Source: Fennellomyces sp. T-0311
Lineage: Eukaryota > Mucoromycota > Mucoromycetes > Mucorales > Lichtheimiaceae
Assembly: GCA_025266875.1 (NCBI GenBank)
Contig: JALLLT010000031.1
Location: forward strand, 248,001-312,000
Direction of reading: 5' to 3'
Length of the DNA: 64,000 bases
The position numbers and the translations under genes were made by a program. Positions 61,015 through 64,000 of this stretch are shown here, piece by piece (within the stretch, counting starts at the first letter, position 1; every line of letters begins with the position of its first letter). The notes beneath the pieces are model-generated. The model was not told where the DNA came from. It worked only from the letters and a program-made list of their open reading frames with translations, and ran no database searches.

Positions 61015-63349
61015 TCACAAATCGTCAATGTCTGCCTTCCCTGCATTCAGTTCCTTCTCCAATTCCTTGAGAAGGGCCTCATCATCGTCTTCAACGCCTC
61101 TGTAAGCTCGTACAGGACCAGGGCTGGGTACCGTCTTTCTCAGTGTTGGCATTTGTACCGGACCTGCAGGCAAGACGCGGACAGGTGGAGCAACAGCAGG
61201 ATCCTCAGATCGTGCTGCCTCAGCCTTTTGCATAGCTGCTCGCTCTTCGGCGGTCCATTCACGTTCTGCGGCAGGCTTTAAAAGGGTATCAAGGGTTCCT
61301 TCTTCGACGTGAGTGGACACATCTTCGAATTGCTATAGTTACCATAATTAGTACGGGTCCATGTTACCCAATTCATTGTGCTATACTTACACCGCGGTAT
61401 TCGCCTCCAACAAAGATTTGTGGTACCTCCTTTGCTCGACCTTCATTCGAACCAGCATTGTTGCAACGCTTCATGTATTGAAGAGCAGCTTCGCTGGCTG
61501 CGACATCGATCAGCTCAAACTTGACATTATTTGTCTTGAGTAATTGTTGGATCTCTTCCTGCTTTCGCTTGATCTGTGAACAAAAAGTAACCATTAATAT
61601 ACAGCTACATGATGTGCCAAAGAAAAACATGCACATACCAATGCATTGCCGCTAACGGTCGAGATATATACTTGTACTTTTGTGTTATCGAGCGGAATCA
61701 AGACGGGTCCGGAGTCATCCTTGGCAGCGTTCATAATACGCTTGGAAGCGGATGGCGAAGGTCTTGGGCCATTTGTCTTTCGCAGCATAGACAAAGGCTG
61801 CGGGGCTGGCCAAGAGACAGCTTCGGTGGGCAGGTATCGTGTGGTCCAACCTTCACGAGAGCGATCCTGTGCCTTTTTCAGATTTCGGAGCTGAGCCACG
61901 TGGTCCTGCTGCAGATCAGTAAGCTCGGATTGATGCGACTTTTCGAGCGTCTCGATTTGGACCGCATGAGAGTGTTCGGCCTGCTCGAACTCGTGCAGAA
62001 TACGTTCAATCTCGTCATCCATCATGGCGGCATTACTGCTGTTCTTGACCTTCTCTTCCGCATCCTTTAAACGTGCCTGCAAATCAGCCATATCCTGCTT
62101 GTGCTTCTGCTTCATCATCAGGATATTGCCTGATTGCCCGGTTTTGAGTTTTCTGAGCTCGTCCTCGTGTGATTGCTGCAGGGCGTCGAATGCCTGTTTC
62201 TGTTCTGAAAGCAGCTTCTCCTTTTCGGCCATCGCTTCTTCGTTGCGTCGCAGGCTCTCTTCGTGAGCCAGCTTCTGAGCTTCGAGCTGCTTATTGAGTT
62301 GCTCGATCTGTTCCAACTGTGCTGTATCTTGCTCGTCATCCTGGATCTGAGCTCGCAAGGCTTCGAGTTCTTTCTCTTTATTGGCAAGGCTGCGGACCGC
62401 CTCCTCGTTCTGGTTTTCCGCAATCAGTTAGCCCATTTCAAGCGTACGACTGAGCCTATTTTTCATTCATACCTCTAGCTTGAGTTTCTCAAGTTGCGCA
62501 ACCGCATCATCCATATTGTTTTGCGACTTTTCAGCTTCCCACTTTTGCCGCTCTTCTTCGAGAGCTTGTTCCTTTTCAGCCAGCAGGCGCTCTCGTTCAG
62601 CAAGCGAATCGTCTTCACTCACGACAATGTTGGGCACATTCTTCTCCGCCTCAAGCCGTTGTCGCAACTCCTGCAATTCCTTCTCTCGCTCTTCCAATTG
62701 CTCCTCCTTGGCATGGAGCTGCGTCTGTGCCTCTTCATTCTGTGCCTGCAACGTGTCCAGTTCCAACTGACTGATCGATGGCTTGATTTCGGGCGACGGT
62801 GGCTTCTCGACTGGCTGCTGCTCCAAGAGTTGCTGCTTCAATAATTCGAGTTCTGCCTGTTGCTTGGCAATCACTTGAAGGTTCTCGTTATGCTACATAC
62901 CAAATCAGCCTATTCTGTATTCCGTTTGCGTGTGCTTCACTCACCTTGAGTTTCAATTCATCGAACTCTTCTCTCATCTGCGCCACAGGTGATTTGCGCA
63001 CCGAGGACGCAGTGGAGGCATTGCGTGAGTGGGAACCGGGTCGGGCACTGCTCCTGACTGAGGGAGCTGTGCCGGGTGGCGGTGGCGGTCGGGTGTGTGG
63101 GGAACGGGGCCGGTTGTCAGGACTGGCAGGACGAGCGATCGATGAACGGGATGTAGGTCGTCGCAGCTGCTTGCCTGTGTTATCGACGGTATTCGTTGAT
63201 GCTACGGATGCCGTGCTCTTGCGTTTCGTCAATGGCGTGGCCGACTTCTTTTTGGTAAGCGATCCTTTGACAGAACGGGTGGCGGCGTCATCGGGACTCA
63301 ACAGCCCAGGTTTCTTTGCTGGTTTTTTCCTAGGGCCTAGACACACCAT
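61015..63349 (-). CDS. Coiled-coil protein with SH3BGR-like C-terminus
   Basis: Five exons, 62945-63349, 62473-62892, 61639-62409, 61391-61573 and 61015-61332, give 698 residues with consistent phase. Residues 1-115 are basic and disordered (MVCLGPRKKPAKK, then a PPPPPG run). Residues about 120-430 are a long coiled coil (ELELLKQQLLEQQ, LEEREKELQELRQRLE, AHEESLRRNEEAMAEKEK). From about residue 500 a thioredoxin-fold SH3BGR-like domain follows: VQVYISTVSGNAL, IKRKQEEIQQLLK, KFELIDVAASEAAL and KEVPQIFVGGEYRG, with the cis-proline in VPQIF. No CxxC is seen, so it is unlikely to be a redox enzyme. An acidic-tail segment ends GKADIDDL. Probably a scaffold; the function is unknown. Confidence 0.85.
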
Positions 63350-63783
63350 GATTTGTATCTGTGTGTTGTGTGCGGGAAGAGAAAGAAAGCAAAGCGCAGA
63401 CAGCCAAACGCAGACAAAACAATAAAACACGCCTAAGGATTCCGAAAGTGGAAGCAAGGTTACTGGTTTCCTTATTAGTGAGTACACGAGCTGGCTCCGA
63501 TCGAGTGGATATTGAGGAGCAAGTCGGCACATGGATCTTTCAGTGCGTCCCAACTGCACGGAGACTGATGGAGGCTCTTCACAATGGCAGGCTGCTAATT
63601 AGCTGTCTCCGGAACCCTCCACGCCCATATTCATTAGCTGATTCTCGAAAAAGACCGGGTTTTTTAAGCTCAAGTGTCCCTATCCATTGTCTTCAGTCAG
63701 GTTAGAAAATGACACATCACTTTATTGCTTTTTTGTAGAACCAGGTGCCTTGCGCTGTTTCTTGCTAGGGTTATGATGTTTGA

Positions 63784-64000
63784 TTATCCAGTGTTACCCC
63801 CGAATGCCTGTGCATATCCACGACATCGGTGATTATGGTCCCAAGTAACAGTAGTGCCAGTTGACGCTAGCACATCCTCAACATGTTTCCTGGTCTCTTC
63901 CAGAACCTTGCGTTCCTCCCCAGTGCAAGATGACTGGGGCCAACACATGTGCCTCAGTCCGAGATACTGCAGCTGCTTCCCTGCAAATTCGTCAGCTAAA
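63784..64000 (-). CDS. Truncated unidentified gene at window edge
   Basis: A minus-strand frame runs in from the right edge to a stop at 63784-63786, 71 codons with no start in the window. It contains GKQLQYLGLRHMCWPQ, EERKVLEETRKHVEDVLAST and CRGYAQAFGGNTG. I do not recognise it. A GTAACA donor just before the stop could splice past it to an alternative tail at 63710-63750, so the real C-terminus is uncertain. Confidence 0.5.
   Translation of the reverse strand, partial: LADEFAGKQLQYLGLRHMCWPQSSCTGEERKVLEETRKHVEDVLASTGTTVTWDHNHRCRGYAQAFGGNTG

Noticed and set aside
1..64000. CRISPR arrays, bacterial operons, phage or secondary-metabolite cluster
   Set aside because: The window is eukaryotic with spliced genes; no spaced direct repeats and no polyketide or peptide synthase domains were seen.

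Overview
The window looks like nuclear DNA of an early-diverging filamentous fungus, most like Mucoromycota (Mucorales). The reasons are many short GT-AG introns of about 50 to 75 bases, cytosolic eukaryotic enzymes (GMP synthase, PheRS beta), fungal-only families (AreA GATA-like domain protein, Pet127, Sec66, Get5, Nvj2/TEX2-type SMP protein), a TPR/F-box relic and a seven-helix membrane protein of a type I associate with Mucorales. The species cannot be named from the sequence.

Layout. 1.7-2.7 kb: GATA-like domain protein (+). 3.0-4.7 kb: GMP synthase (-). 5-7 kb: no gene seen. 7-18 kb: a transposon graveyard with one intronless tRNA-Leu(CAA). It holds three families of solo LTR, a hAT transposase pseudogene, hAT-type GGCCCG-rich ends, a hairpin MITE and a 651-base element with 25-base perfect inverted ends. 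20.5-22.6 kb: a decayed MFS transporter (-), whose intact paralogue sits at 58.9-60.9 kb (+). 23.9-27.0 kb: a protein with two START domains (-). 28.2 kb: MYND zinc-finger protein (+). 29.1-31.3 kb: mitochondrial Pet127 (-). 33.6-36.9 kb: tandem medium-chain dehydrogenases (+). 37.2-39.6 kb: SMP-domain lipid-transfer protein (+). 39.8-42.0 kb: PheRS beta (-). 42.6-44.6 kb: TPR/F-box/LRR pseudogene (-). 46.6-47.8 kb: seven-helix membrane protein (-). 48.3-49.9 kb: Sec66 and Get5, divergent. 49.9-52 kb: histone-fold-like protein (-). 55.5-56.4 kb: sulfotransferase-fold protein (-). 61.0-63.3 kb: coiled-coil protein with an SH3BGR-like C-terminus (-). The right edge cuts an unidentified gene (-).

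The genes form no single pathway. The clearest functional pairing is Sec66 with Get5: both act in post-translational delivery of proteins to the ER, and they diverge from a shared 145-base spacer. The most informative structure is the nested insertion at 12.3-13.9 kb. There, two solo LTRs sit inside a hAT transposase gene and a third sits inside one of those, each with its own 5-base target duplication, so the relative order of events can partly be read.

Exon borders were read by eye from GT-AG sites, reading frame and family conservation. Positions may be off by a base in places, and no alignment or database search was run.
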